In this document: positions 22,910 through 34,319 of the stretch, piece after piece | Numbering within the stretch: the stretch's first letter is position 1 | Layout of the letters: the number at the start of each line of letters is the position of its first letter | Assembly: GCF_016097555.1 (NCBI RefSeq) | Contig: NC_054704.1 | Span: 43,065,751-43,129,750 of the forward strand | DNA length: 64,000 nt | Direction of reading: 5' to 3' | Origin: Gigantopelta aegis | Taxonomy: Eukaryota; Mollusca; Gastropoda; Neomphalida; Peltospiridae | Position numbers and translations under genes: made by a program | The notes under the pieces: generated by a model | Told to the model about the DNA's origin: nothing | Seen by the model: only the letters and a program-made list of their open reading frames with translations | Database searches by the model: none

Positions 22910-23131
22910 CCATCTAATTTTGCATTAAACTGTTATAGTTAACCACGAAACACTGTGGTATTATCCCCTAAATAAAATTGTATTTCACCCTGCTGCTTTA
23001 ACGTTTTTTATATTAAGCACATCTGAATTCATCTAACAGAGTAGTAAACATTCATAATGAAATCTAATTATGGCACTCTTTGTAACAGTTCCTGCATTAT
23101 CACTGCAGACTACCATAGCACACAGTTTTCG

Positions 23132-25480
23132 TCAGCTATTAAGGCTAGGATCTGGCTCATTGCGGCATATCACTGAAATGCGCCTGTCCCTTGGCACAAC
23201 TTCGCCTCGAAAATATGATTCTTTTTCAGGGAGAATTTCATGGGTGTAGTGATACCTGACAGCATCTCTGAAAGTAAAGCACAAAAAAAGATATTGGTAA
23301 AAAAAAACCCACAACTACCGTACATAATATATCATACTTGCCTTAGTGATGCAGGCTTGGATAAATCTGGGCAACCATAATCGTCATTGTTGTAAGCCTT
23401 ATGGGACTCTAACCGTAGCACCAAATTGCTCATAGTTCCCAGACAACCACCATTACCACTGACTGATGCAGGCTTGGATAAATCTGGGCAACCATAATCA
23501 TCATTGTTGTAAGCCTTATGGGACTCTAACCTTAGACTCTAACCTTAGGCACCAAATTGCTCATAGTTCCCAGACAACCACCATTACCACTGACTGATGC
23601 AGGCTTGGATAAATCTGGGCAACCATAATCGTCATTGTTGTAAGCCTTATGGGACTCTAACCGTAGGCACCAAATTGCTCATAGTTCCCAGACAACCACC
23701 ATTACCACTGACTGATGCAGGCTTGGATAAATCTGGGCAACCATAATCGTCATTGTTGTAAGCCTTATGGGACTCTAACCTTAGGCACCAAATTGCTCAT
23801 AGTTCCCAGACAACCACCATTACCACTGAGTGATGCAGGCTTGGATAATTCCGGGCAACCATAATCGTCATTGTTGTAAGCCTTATGGGACTCTAACCTT
23901 AGGCACCAAATTGCTCATAGTTCCCAGACAACCACCATTACCACTGAGTGATGCAGGCTTGGATAAATCTGGACAACCATAATCGTCATTGTTGTAAACC
24001 GTATGGGACTCTAACCTTAGGCACCAAATTGCTCATAGTTCCCAGACAACCACCATTACCACTGAGTGATGCAGGCTTGGATAAATCTGGGCAACCATAA
24101 TCGTCATTGTTGTAAGCCTTATGGGACTCTAACCTTAGGCACCAAATTGCTCATAGTTCCCAGACAACCACCATTACCACGTAGTGATGCAGGCTTGGAT
24201 AAATCTGGGCAACCATAATCATCATTGTTGTAAGCCTTATGGGACTCTAACCTCAGGCACCAAATTGCTCATAGTTCCCAGACAACCACCATTACCACGT
24301 AGTGATGCAGGCTTGGATAAATCTGGGCAACCATAATCGTCATTGTTGTAAGCCTTATGGGACTCTAACCTCAGGCACCAAATTGCTCATAGTTCCCAGA
24401 CAACCACCATTACCACTTAGCGATGCAGGCTTGGATAAATCTGGGCAACCATAATCATCATTGTTGTAAGCCTTATGGGACTCTAACCTCAGGCACCAAA
24501 TTGCTCATAGTTCCCAGACAACCACCATTACCACTGAGTGATGAAGTGATTAAGCATAAGGCTGCTATGTACTATGTTCAGAAGTCTGCTTTGTTTAATG
24601 ACACCACTAGAGCACATTGATTTATTAATCATCGGCTATTGGATGTCTTACATTTGGTAATTTTGACATATAGTCTTAGAGAGGAAACCCACTACATTTT
24701 TCCATTAGTAGCAAGGGATCTTTTATATGTACCATCCCATAGACAGGATAGCAATTACCACTGCCTTTGATATACCAGTTGTGATGCACTGGCTAGAACG
24801 AGAAATAGCCCAATGGGCCCACTAACGGGGATCGATCATAGACCGACCACATATCAAGTGAGCGCTTTACCACTGGCCTACATCCCGCCCCATACTATGT
24901 TCACAATCTGTTACTAGCTCCCACCCTGAGTCAGTTTCAATGGCTTAGTGAGGAGGTGTAATGGTACAAACGTCTTGATCACCAACTACTACGTAACTAT
25001 AATCACACTGTTTTAGATTGTCAGCCCAGAGAGCTTATGTGTGTCTGGAACAGGGTGCTTAAACTGTAATAGGAAATAAGCACAAAAACAAAGTTAAAAT
25101 GAATATGATTAAGTTGTTGACATATCTTTGTGTCGACATGTAAATTCTAAATAGAACAATATACTAAATATCCATGTATAGTACTGTAATAATGGAAATG
25201 TTTGTTCGTAACTTAAAAACCGTCCTATCTTAAAATGGAATCTTTGTTTAGGGAACACTTTATAAACAAATAATTAAAAAAACTCTCAAAACTGAACCCT
25301 CTGTAAACCGGAATTCCGTCAAGACTGGATGTCTTTCACAGTCCCTTTTCAGAAATCAGTATAGAACTTAACATCTCTAAACCAAATACCTGTTATAACC
25401 AGACATTTTGCTTGGGAATCGATCCTAGACTGACTGTGCATCAAGCAAGCCCTTTACCACTGGGCTACATCCTGCCCCGA

Positions 25481-25511
<31 letters not shown>

Positions 25512-25582
25512 AAGAGACAGACAGAAAGAGAGTGAGACAGAGACAAAGATAGAGAGACAGACACACAGACAGAGAGAGAGAG

Positions 25583-25643
<61 letters not shown>

Positions 25644-28600
25644 CATATAAACCATAAACAGACAACTGATACATTTTATAATTATTTTTCACTCTTACTA
25701 AAAAGATCTTTACTAAATCTGAACCAATTACAGTACACTTACTTCATTATGTAAAGTGATCGTTGTTTGAGCAGAACTTTGGCTGATTTGTTCTTGTCCG
25801 TTTCATGAACAAACTTCATAACAGCTGCCGACAGCAGATTCATTCCAGCAATTGTATTACCACAAAACTGTAGAAAATAATTACACTGTATTAAGTCTTT
25901 AAATATATAATTTGATTTGTCAGTACTTAATAAAGAGATTACATGCATATAATTATCATAGCCTATTATAAATTCAAAAGTAGTGTTGCATTTAATTTTA
26001 AAGAGTTGGGTTTTTTCATCAGGATTCCTGCATGCCTCATGTTACATTTTTTATCAAAACATCAGTCAATTAAAGAAATGACAAACAAATATAACAAAAT
26101 AAAATTAAATAAAAATACATTAATCTGCAGTTTGAGTTTTACTTAATATTTTCACTAATTCCAATCTAGAACAATCTAAGTGTTCTCACAAATATGCAGT
26201 AAAATGAAGTTGTTTTAGTTTAATATAATTTCACAGTTTTAAAACATACATTTAAAATGCCCTGCATTTACTCTTGATTACCTATATATAATAATGGTCC
26301 TATAATAATTAGACCCAAACAACATTCAATTTTTGACAAGTTTAATATTTTGAACATGTTTATAATAAATACTGCATAGATAGTAACCTGCATCTTTAAT
26401 TGTTGCTAGTTTTGATCTTGACAGAATTTTAATAATTCTAACTTTATAATACAAATGTATTGAATTTCAGGGCCAACTGAGTGAACATATACTTCAATGT
26501 GGTTTGGATGCTGAAATGTATGTACTTTATGTCCCAAACCTGTTATTAGGGTTTCGGGGAATGCTCTTTTAAAAAAATAAAAAAATAATTCCAGGTGTTA
26601 AAATACAGCATTTCCAGCCTTCAGGTTGCATGGTACCAAAGAAGAGAGTTCCGTGTCAAAATTCGAGGTCAAATATTTACGAAGGAAAAACAACTGTGGC
26701 TGTAATTGGTAGTAATATGTGACATTGATTATTTGTCCAATACTATTATCCACTGACAATAAATAAATATATTTTTATTTTTTATACAGTTGTTATGCAG
26801 TATATACCAGAGGTTGAAACTAATGCGTGATACCCCCAAATATGGAACTGCAATTTTGAGCAAAAATGACGGTTGCTATTAAAAACATTAATTAAATGTC
26901 TTAAATGGTATGTGACCCCCTCCCTCCCCCCCTCATTTTCTTGCAGGTAGATTAGATGTGAGGTGCCACACTTTTTATTGCTGTACTTCCTGGGTGTGTT
27001 GATACGCTGCTTATATCAGTTTTATTAGTAAACGTTAACATTATCGGCAATAGGTATTGATTTGGTCTATTAGAACCTTCAGACCACAGTATCGGGGAAA
27101 GAATGTGGGGCCATGGCTATCTTCTCGAGTTAGTATGAACCAGTCTGTGAAGACTATTTGTCTCCTTCAAAAACCCAACATATTTCATTGGTAATTCAAT
27201 CATAAATCTTAATTAGGAAAGGAAGGAAGGAAATGTTTTATTTAACGACGCACTCAACACATTTTATTTGTTGAGTGCGTCGTTAAATAAAACATTTCCT
27301 TCCTTCCTTTCCTAATTAAGATTTATGATCTTAATTAATAAAGATGACAGTAGATATTAGGCCAAATAAAAAAACTAAGTGTGGTTCCGGTTACTCAACC
27401 AACACAATTTTCAGACCTTAAACTTTTTTTCCACCTACTGAACTTCAAAATAGCGACAGAATACACCATTTGTTTGAAATGTTACTTTATTGCTCTTTAC
27501 CAAGACCAGTTTAACAGATTTTAGGATTAAAAAATGTTTTTAAAAAAGTTATTGCCTATCTACCTACCCTATATGTTTTTCATGTATAACCAAAACAACA
27601 CATATTTTTTTATTTGGCCTTAGGCATAGTATGTTTGGTTGATGGGGAGATGGGTTGAGACAGGTTATGGAGTTGAAGTCAACAACTAATATATAGCTAA
27701 CAATACTTACTCTAACGGCATCTATGTGGGGTTTGATATAGCCTTCTTTAGAAAGTTCCAGGACGTGTACATAGGCAAGCTGTGGTATATTTTTGGGAAA
27801 TGCCAGCTGTTTAACTCTTTCCAGAATGGCCGAGTTTCTCGTGTTCCATTGTTTCCTTTCTGTCTCTTTGTACCCATGAATGGCCTGGAAATAGTTACAA
27901 TAGGTATATATAGGCTATACCCCATTTCAGCAAAAGTTTTAAAGTGCCACAGTAATAAAACACATATTTTGCTATCTTTTGGTACCTATATATCATGTTT
28001 ACAATGTATATGAATCTTATCAAATTTTTAAAAAGATCTGAAAAGCCGTTTTTTAAATATTCGTAATAATCTATCGCTGTTTTTCTGGATTTTTTCGGTC
28101 ACTAATTCCAGTTTGGCTTGATACGAGGACAAAAACAAAAGAAGAAAAAAAAGAGCAGGATTCATCCATAGTGAAGAATATCATCTGCTCATGGAAGTAA
28201 ACTGAGATTTATCCTACTAAACTATATAGGATAATTATTTTGTTACGGTGTCTTTACTACATGTACCGGCCTCGGTGGCATCGTGGTAGGCCATCGGTCT
28301 ACAGGCTGGTAGTTACTGGGTTGGATCCCAGTCGAGGCATGGGATTTTTAATCCAGATACCGACTCCAAACCCTGAGCGAGTGCTCCGCAAGGCTCAATG
28401 GGTAGGTGTAAACCACTTGCACCAACCAGTGATCCATAACGGGTTCAACAAAGGCCATGGTTTGTGCTATCCTGCCTGTGGGAAGCGCAAATACAAGATC
28501 CCTTGCTGCTAATTGGAAGAGTAGCCCATATAGTGGCGACAGCGGGTTTCCTCTCAAAATCTGTGTGGTCCGTAACCATATGTCTGACGCTATATAACCG

Positions 28601-31600
28601 TAAATAAAATGTGTTGAGTGCGTCGTTAAATAAAACATTTCTTTCTTTCTTTTACTACATGTAGTTAGACATCCCTTTTGTATGTGTGTAGAATTTAAAA
28701 AATAATAACTAAAAAAATAATTTCATACAAGGGCAGGACGTAGGGCAGTGGTAAAGCACTCGCTTAATGCGTGATCGGTCTGGTATCGATCTCCGTCAGT
28801 GGACCCATTGGGCTATTTCTCATTCCAGCCAGTGCACCACGACTGGTATGTCAAAGGTTGTGGTATGTGCTATCCTGTATGTGCATATAAAAGATCTCTT
28901 GCTACTATTAAAAAGTGTAGCGGGTTTCCTCTCTAAGACTATATTTCAAAATTACAAAATGTTTGACATCCAATAGCCGATGATTAATAAATCAATGTGC
29001 TTTAGCAGTGTCGTTAAACAAAAACAAACCTTTTTTACATTTCATACAGACAATGTTCTTCACCATCGGTGAATATTGCTGTTTTATATTACTATAATGT
29101 CTTAAATTGTCACCATGAAAGTTTTTACAATTTGCACATTATTTTTGTTATTTCCAAAACAATTTTCCTGTTCATTTTATGTCAAGCTAAACTGGAATTA
29201 TTGTCAAAAACACTTCAAATATTTGCTGGAATGGGGTATAATTATTTCTTTACAGTACTGGTATAGAACATATCATCAACAATTAGGCTCCACCATTTCA
29301 CCAATCTAAGGAATATTTTTTTTTAATAATTTTAATTAATAACAGTTATTATGATTTGGCAATTTTTGTAGACTAGAAAAGCACAAGTCTATTTGTTGAC
29401 AGTATTATTGAAATCAATACAACATACAACTGGACAAAAGATGGCTTTGGCTTATACACAAGGCCAATGATTTTGAACTTGATATTTAGGGTCAAACTAT
29501 GAGGTTGGCGTATCCAAGGAGTTGACTAATATACGACAATATACAGTACTGGTATATATAATTTCCCAAACAAAAATTTGACAGCTGATACTTTTTCCAA
29601 ATAGAGCTAATTATTTCTTTAAAATACGGTAGCATTCTTTACGCTGATATGAATTTTTAAAATGATTATTAAGTAACCCATCAATTCCCAACTCCCAACA
29701 ATTTCTTAAATTGCCCCATGTTGTTGCTATTGTTGATTTCAGCATCATGTTAAATGCTTGTTGTTGATTTCAGCTTGTAAAATACCTATGGTAAGACATA
29801 CTGAATCACATGTTAACACAACTATGCCATTTAGGTCAGTGGTTTTTGATAAAATGATAATGAAATTGAAATTTATGGTCCATTTAAAATCCAGCTAACT
29901 TCTGTGATATCACCTCACAGTATAATAATATTTTATCTAACAAATGTCATGATTATTGTAAACTAATTTTATTCAGTGTTGATTTAACTGCAATTTGTAT
30001 AAATACTACGTTTATTTCCCACCATCGCAATCTGCATGCGTGCTCTCGACCACGAGTACAAAATTAACAAAGAAAAGGAAGGAAATGTTTTATTTAATGA
30101 TGCACTCAACACATTTTATTTATGGTCATATGGAGTCGGTCATATGGTGTCGGACATAAGGTTAAGGAACACACAGATTTTGAGAGAGGAAACCTGCTGT
30201 CTCCACTTCATGGGCTACTCTTTTTGATTAGCAAGGGATCTTTTATATGCACTATCTCACAGACAGGATATCACATACCACGGCCTTTAATATACCAGTC
30301 GTAATACACTGGCTGGGCAAGAAATAGCCCAATGGGCCCACTGTCGGGGATCGATCCCAGACCAACTGCGCATCAAGAGAACGCTTTACCAGTGGGCTAG
30401 GTTCCGCCCTTAACAAAGACAAATGGAATAAATGAAATTGCATCATTGATGCGAACAACTATTGTGTTTTTTTACAAATTTACATCAAGATTTACTTGTG
30501 TGTAATCATAGTGTTTAATGTCTGCAACTGTGTCTCTTGACACGTCCAGTCTCAGCTGGATGTGAGCATGACCTATATTCACACGGACAGCTTGGGATAG
30601 CCTACTTGTCATTCAGCCCTCAACTAGCATGTGTATTAAAATTGACACGCATTGTCAGTCAGGTTTTTTTTTAAAGTTAAAGTTTGTTTTGTTTAACGAC
30701 ATCACTGGAGCACATCAGTTAATTCATCATCGGCTATTGGATGTCAAACATTTGGTAATTCTGACTCGTTCTCATCAGAGGAAATCTGCTACATTTTTTC
30801 TAATGCAGAAAGTGATTTTTATATACACTTACCCACAGACAGAAAAACACATACCATGGCCTTTGTCCAGTTGTGGTGCACTGGTTGGAACAAGAAAAAA
30901 CCAAATCAGCTGAACAGATCCACCGAGGTGGTTCGATCCTGCAATGCAAGCACCTCAAGCAAGCACTCAACTGACTAGAGCTAAATCCCGCCCCCGGTCA
31001 GTTTTTATTATTTTTGTTCAAAGATTTGTCCGTGTTAAATGTTTGTGGTGTTTTTAAAAAATAATAATAATAAAAAAGAAGATTTATACCACTCAACCAC
31101 TATGCTGTCTCGTGTTATAATATTCTTGCACACTATAAACTTGTGCACTAAACAACATGGCAAAACACCTGGTATGTGGTTCTGTGTATTTATAACACAA
31201 TAACTCCTGGTAGTCAATTAGTTACTTTTTATGGAGCAAGAATATATGGGGTTTTTTTAACATATTCTTGTTACTAAAATTAACCATTTGCATCACATAA
31301 ACTATTAGGGGTGTCATAGTGTTAATACAGAAATACCACATCATATGTACAGGATCAGGCTAAAATGGCACTACTACAAACACGGAACCAATTTGGCTAT
31401 AATGGCAGCTCAATGTTTCGGCAAAAAACTGAACATTTTTGGATGAAAACAGAATTTTTTTTTTTTTTAATATAGGACCCAACAGTTCATTCTGTCCATT
31501 CATCCCATCTTACAAATATGTTTTTTTGTAGATAAAAATAATTAAAATAACAACATAACAACAGCAAAGACAGGCAAAAGTTTTTCTCTTTTAAAATGTG

Positions 31601-32996
31601 TTGTCTTTATTAAATGTTGAATAATGTAAACAACACATTTTATGCAAATACCTGTGGACGATTAACTGGATATTGCCAACGTCTAGTTGCTATTACTTCT
31701 ATCTCCCTTGCATGGACATAAAAATAGCTGCTATTACGTCTATCTCCCTTACAAGGACATAAAAATAAAACAAAGTAATAAATGATTAATGTAGCCGTTG
31801 TTTTATTGAGTATATCATCATCAACAACTTGTAATGATTCTTGTTTTTGCCATACATTTTTAAATACTTGGTGCCATTTCAGCCAACACTAGATTCTGTT
31901 TTGTCCATAGATTTTGCTTGTGTTTTAGTCAACGCTAAATTGAGTTTTGTCCAGTTTGGTTCCATTTTTGCTTGGGGTCGTTTTGGCACAGTGCCATTTT
32001 TGCTATAACCCATAGGCACACTGACATACGTAGGAACATATCCTCTACCCACCCCACCGTCTTTCCTCAACAGATTTAACTTATCAATAAGTCTTTAAGT
32101 ACATCTCAGTACAAATTGGTGTTGGTTAGTCGATAAGGAATTAAAAATATGTATTGATACATTAGCTACGGTATCGTGTATTGTATCGTCAACAGTAGTA
32201 TTGTGATGCATCGCAACATCCCTATAAATAAAAAATAGCTAGCTAATGACGTCAGATATCTGCTTTATCCTGTGAAGGTAAGAATGGAAATCCAGGGAGG
32301 CTCAGCCGAGCATAATTTCTCATTCGGCCTGAACAGGAAAAAGCAAATATCCTATGTCAGTAACTAGTTATTATCTTTATCCTGCAGGCCATAAAAAAAT
32401 AAGGGGAAAATCTATTATTTCAGCCACATTGTACGATGACTTAAGAGGTCAAATGAGCAATTTTGTAATGTAGCTATGCGTGTGACATCATATGAGTGAC
32501 GTCAAAAGTCATAATCTGTTAGTATACGTTTATGACTGCTTCAATCGGTCATCATAATCTGTCAATAGAAACAGTGGTTGTAGGATAAATGATGGTAACC
32601 CACATCATCCCAGTGGTCTACTTCGTAGCGAAGTCGTTTCATGTATGGTTCAATTTCATCCAAGATAAACTTTTCTTCTTCAGCAGAGATGAAATCTGGA
32701 TAAATGAGCACGTTTTTAGACACAACATCCAAAGTTTCATTATCACTAGCTTCAATATAGCCGTTACAGGATGAATGTTTCGGGTTTCCTTTTTCCTCAC
32801 TTTGGTGCGATAATTTTGAGAAATATTTGCAGAAAGCTGGTTTCTGTAATGTTAGTTTTGGTACATACACTCTACATGCATAAAACGCCAAATGTCTGTT
32901 GATAATGTTGCCATTGCAGAACAGTTTGACTGAATTTTTTATGGACACAGCTAAAGGAATAAAATTCATTATTATTATTATTAGTGTTAAATACAA
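23132..32996 (-). CDS. ALKBH7: ALKBH7, mitochondrial Fe(II)/2-oxoglutarate dioxygenase homologue
   Basis: Four coding exons: 32996-32604, 27884-27711, 25867-25743 and 23267-23132 (stop at 23134-23132). All junctions are GT-AG and in phase, giving about 275 residues from the first ATG or 266 from the ATG at 32969; human ALKBH7 has 221. The AlkB-family double-stranded beta-helix shows the iron ligands His and Asp in GYIKPHIDAVR (exon 2) and the distal His in HYTHEIL (exon 4). The 2-oxoglutarate-binding Arg is in DRRISVICR. The family member acts in the mitochondrial matrix in fatty-acid metabolism and programmed necrosis; its substrate is not settled. The N terminus is basic and low in acidic residues, as expected of a targeting peptide, but the exact start is uncertain. 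CFAP57 is the divergent neighbour. Confidence 0.93.
23347..24538. repeat. 118-bp minisatellite, ten units, in ALKBH7 intron 3
   Basis: Units start at 23347, 23464, 23595, 23713, 23831, 23949, 24067, 24185, 24303 and 24421. The period is 117-118 bp except the second unit (131 bp, with a small duplication of ACTCTAACCTT). Units differ at a few sites only. Read on the minus strand, half of the unit matches a tRNA-like head present once at 20573-20631. Confidence 0.95.
24580..24895 (-). mobile_element. SINE, head A + tail 2
   Basis: On the minus strand: head A (GGGCGGGATGTAGGCCAGTG), core, and tail 2 (CCAATAGCCGATGATTAATA and GTGCTCTAGTGGTGTC). It lies in ALKBH7 intron 3, directly after the minisatellite. 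Confidence 0.88.
25405..25478 (-). mobile_element. SINE head A fragment
   Basis: Only the tRNA-like head remains (GGGGCAGGATGTAGCCCAGT and the B-box region), cut off by the (GA)n tract that follows. Confidence 0.75.
25479..25641. repeat. (GA)n-rich microsatellite
   Basis: A GA run with interspersed CAGA and CACA units. Confidence 0.92.
27199..27329. repeat. Perfect 61-bp-arm palindrome built from a SINE tail and its flank
   Basis: The arms 27199-27259 and 27269-27329 are exact reverse complements around a 9-base loop. The inner part is SINE tail 1 (TTTAACGACGCACTCAACA). The outer part is GGAAGGAAGG plus about 18 bases of apparently unique flank (CATAAATCTTAATTAGG). It lies in ALKBH7 intron 2. 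Confidence 0.93.
28266..28650 (+). mobile_element. SINE, head B + tail 1, with 13-bp target duplication
   Basis: A full-length copy. Head B starts CGGCCTCGGTGGCATCGTGG and has a GGTTGGATCCC B box. The core includes AGTAGCCCATATAGTGGCGAC, and tail 1 ends TTTCTTTCTTTC. TTTACTACATGTA flanks it at 28253-28265 and 28651-28663. It lies in ALKBH7 intron 1. Confidence 0.93.
28731..29038 (+). mobile_element. SINE, head A + tail 2, with 10-bp target duplication
   Basis: Head A (GGGCAGGACGTAGGGCAGTG), a shortened core and tail 2 ending GTCGTTAAACAAAAAC. ATTTCATACA flanks it at 28720-28729 and 29039-29048. Confidence 0.92.
30074..30409 (-). mobile_element. SINE, head A + tail 1, with 10-bp target duplication
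   Basis: A full copy on the minus strand in ALKBH7 intron 1, with a small internal duplication of CATATGG/GTCGG near 30130. TTAACAAAGA flanks it at 30064-30073 and 30410-30419. Confidence 0.92.
30673..30992 (-). mobile_element. SINE, head A-like + tail 2, diverged
   Basis: Tail 2 (GTTTAACGACATCACTGGAG side) and a core with many substitutions. The head still shows GGGGGCGGGATTTAG. Confidence 0.75.
32370..32590. mobile_element. MITE with TATCCTGCA ends beside ALKBH7 exon 1
   Basis: TTTATCCTGCAGGCC near 32380 and GTTGTAGGATAAAT near 32575 are inverted. They match the ends of the element at 35883-36300. The right end lies within about 20 bp of the exon 1 donor (32603). A related segment carrying TCTGCTTTATCCTG occupies 32250-32369. 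Confidence 0.5.
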
Positions 32997-32999
32997 TTG

Positions 33000-33291
33000 T
33001 CAAATTGTTAGATCGCCGTGTGTTTTATGAAGGTATTATAACATATATCAATGTGTTGTTCTAGCGTACATAACGTTGTATTTAACGGTAATGGTCTGAA
33101 ACATCAGTTTAACTTGATTCACGTGCTGAATGTCACACTCCTCATGTTATTGTCGGAAGTAGATATGTAAGTCTCCGCATGCGCAGATAATTATTGCTCC
33201 CAGTTACTCTTGACAACGGGGATCAACGGTAACTGATGTTTCGGAGATCTCAACCATAAAGAGAACGTATTTATTGTTTTAAGACAATTTG
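33000..33291. promoter_or_regulatory. Divergent ALKBH7/CFAP57 promoter region
   Basis: A short gap lies between the ALKBH7 start (minus) and the presumed CFAP57 first exon (plus). A 15-bp palindrome GTTACTCTTGACAAC at 33203-33217 fits the relaxed RFX X-box pattern RYYNYY-N(1-3)-RRNRAC, expected for ciliary genes. CGCATGCGCA at 33176-33185 is one base off an NRF1 core, a factor common at mitochondrial genes. These assignments are by motif match only. Confidence 0.5.
33240..33291 (+). other. CFAP57: Likely CFAP57 non-coding first exon (5' UTR), start unknown
   Basis: The CFAP57 ATG sits 14 bases after an acceptor (TTTTTTTCAG ending 34305), so at least one untranslated exon lies upstream. The best donor is TTTG|GTAAGAG at 33291/33292, giving an intron of about 1 kb. 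The exon's 5' limit is a guess. Confidence 0.4.
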
Positions 33292-33742
33292 GTAAGAGTT
33301 GCATTATATTTGCTTTCCGTATCTTGCGTCATACGATTGGTGTATATTACTTTGTCATATAAGAATAAGCAGTATATCGCAAATATAAACGTTTCTAACA
33401 TAGTTACATGATGGAAGACTACCTGTTTCCAATATATGATAGTGCTCGGAATACTTTTGACACAATCAAATGTTTTGTGTGAAACGTTTGTTTGCAGCTG
33501 TATTAATGTACGTCTCTCCAAGCTGAATTATCAGTGACAATTTATTTGATATCAAATATTTTTAAAGATAATACTATTATAAACAGATTATAGGCCTCAT
33601 TCATTAAAATTATGTCAATTCAATCCTCAGTTGATTTGTGCCCAGAACATGATTTTTGGTAACATCATTTTTGGTTTACATACAGCCAAAATAACAAATA
33701 TAATAACTTGATATCTATAAATGAAGACAAAATGAAATGAAG

Positions 33743-33746
<4 letters not shown>

Positions 33747-33782
<36 letters not shown>
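33747..33782. repeat. (AG)n microsatellite
   Basis: A short AG run in the presumed first intron of CFAP57. Confidence 0.85.
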
Positions 33783-33784
<2 letters not shown>

Positions 33785-34319
33785 ATAAAAATAGGTGAAA
33801 ATTAAAGACTGTGATTCTGTGTGAATGGTTAAGTCATCTTAAAACATTTACTGTTGATAATGAAGTCCTGGGCAGATTTGAACATGCAGGTGTACTAAGG
33901 TTTGGATCCCAATATAATAAAGTGTTGCAATTAAGACTAAAATTATTTTTTGCTTGATGCACATTAAATATGTAGTTTCATTTCAAATCCATTTTTAGTA
34001 AAGGAGACTATTTTTATTCAATTAGAATATTCTATTCACAGTCCGATGCATTTGTGTGCATTAAAAAAAAACCCACCAAAAACAAAAACTACAGATTTTT
34101 TTCTTGCTTTTTTTAAAACAGATTTTTATACAGAATGTGAAAATCTTTAACAGCTTACTTCAAAGATATTTTACGTTGTGCTGACAACTTCATAAATTAT
34201 GTCATTTAGCTATACTAATTTTATTTTTTCTAAATATATTTGTTACTGCTTTGAATTATGCTACAGTATACTAATTATACTTTTTTCTCTTCTGGTTTTT
34301 TTCAGAATAGTCAATCAAA

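Noticed and set aside
25425-25692. Ser/Leu-repeat frames
   Set aside because: They are translations of the GA microsatellite.
27722-27925. 67-codon minus-strand frame MGYSLYIPIV
   Set aside because: It is the wrong frame over ALKBH7 exon 2; the real frame reads AIHGYKETERKQWN and fits the splice phases.
28266-28340. Possible tRNA gene
   Set aside because: A and B boxes are present but the cloverleaf is degenerate and the sequence continues into a SINE core and tail with target duplications. The same holds for the other head A and head B sites.
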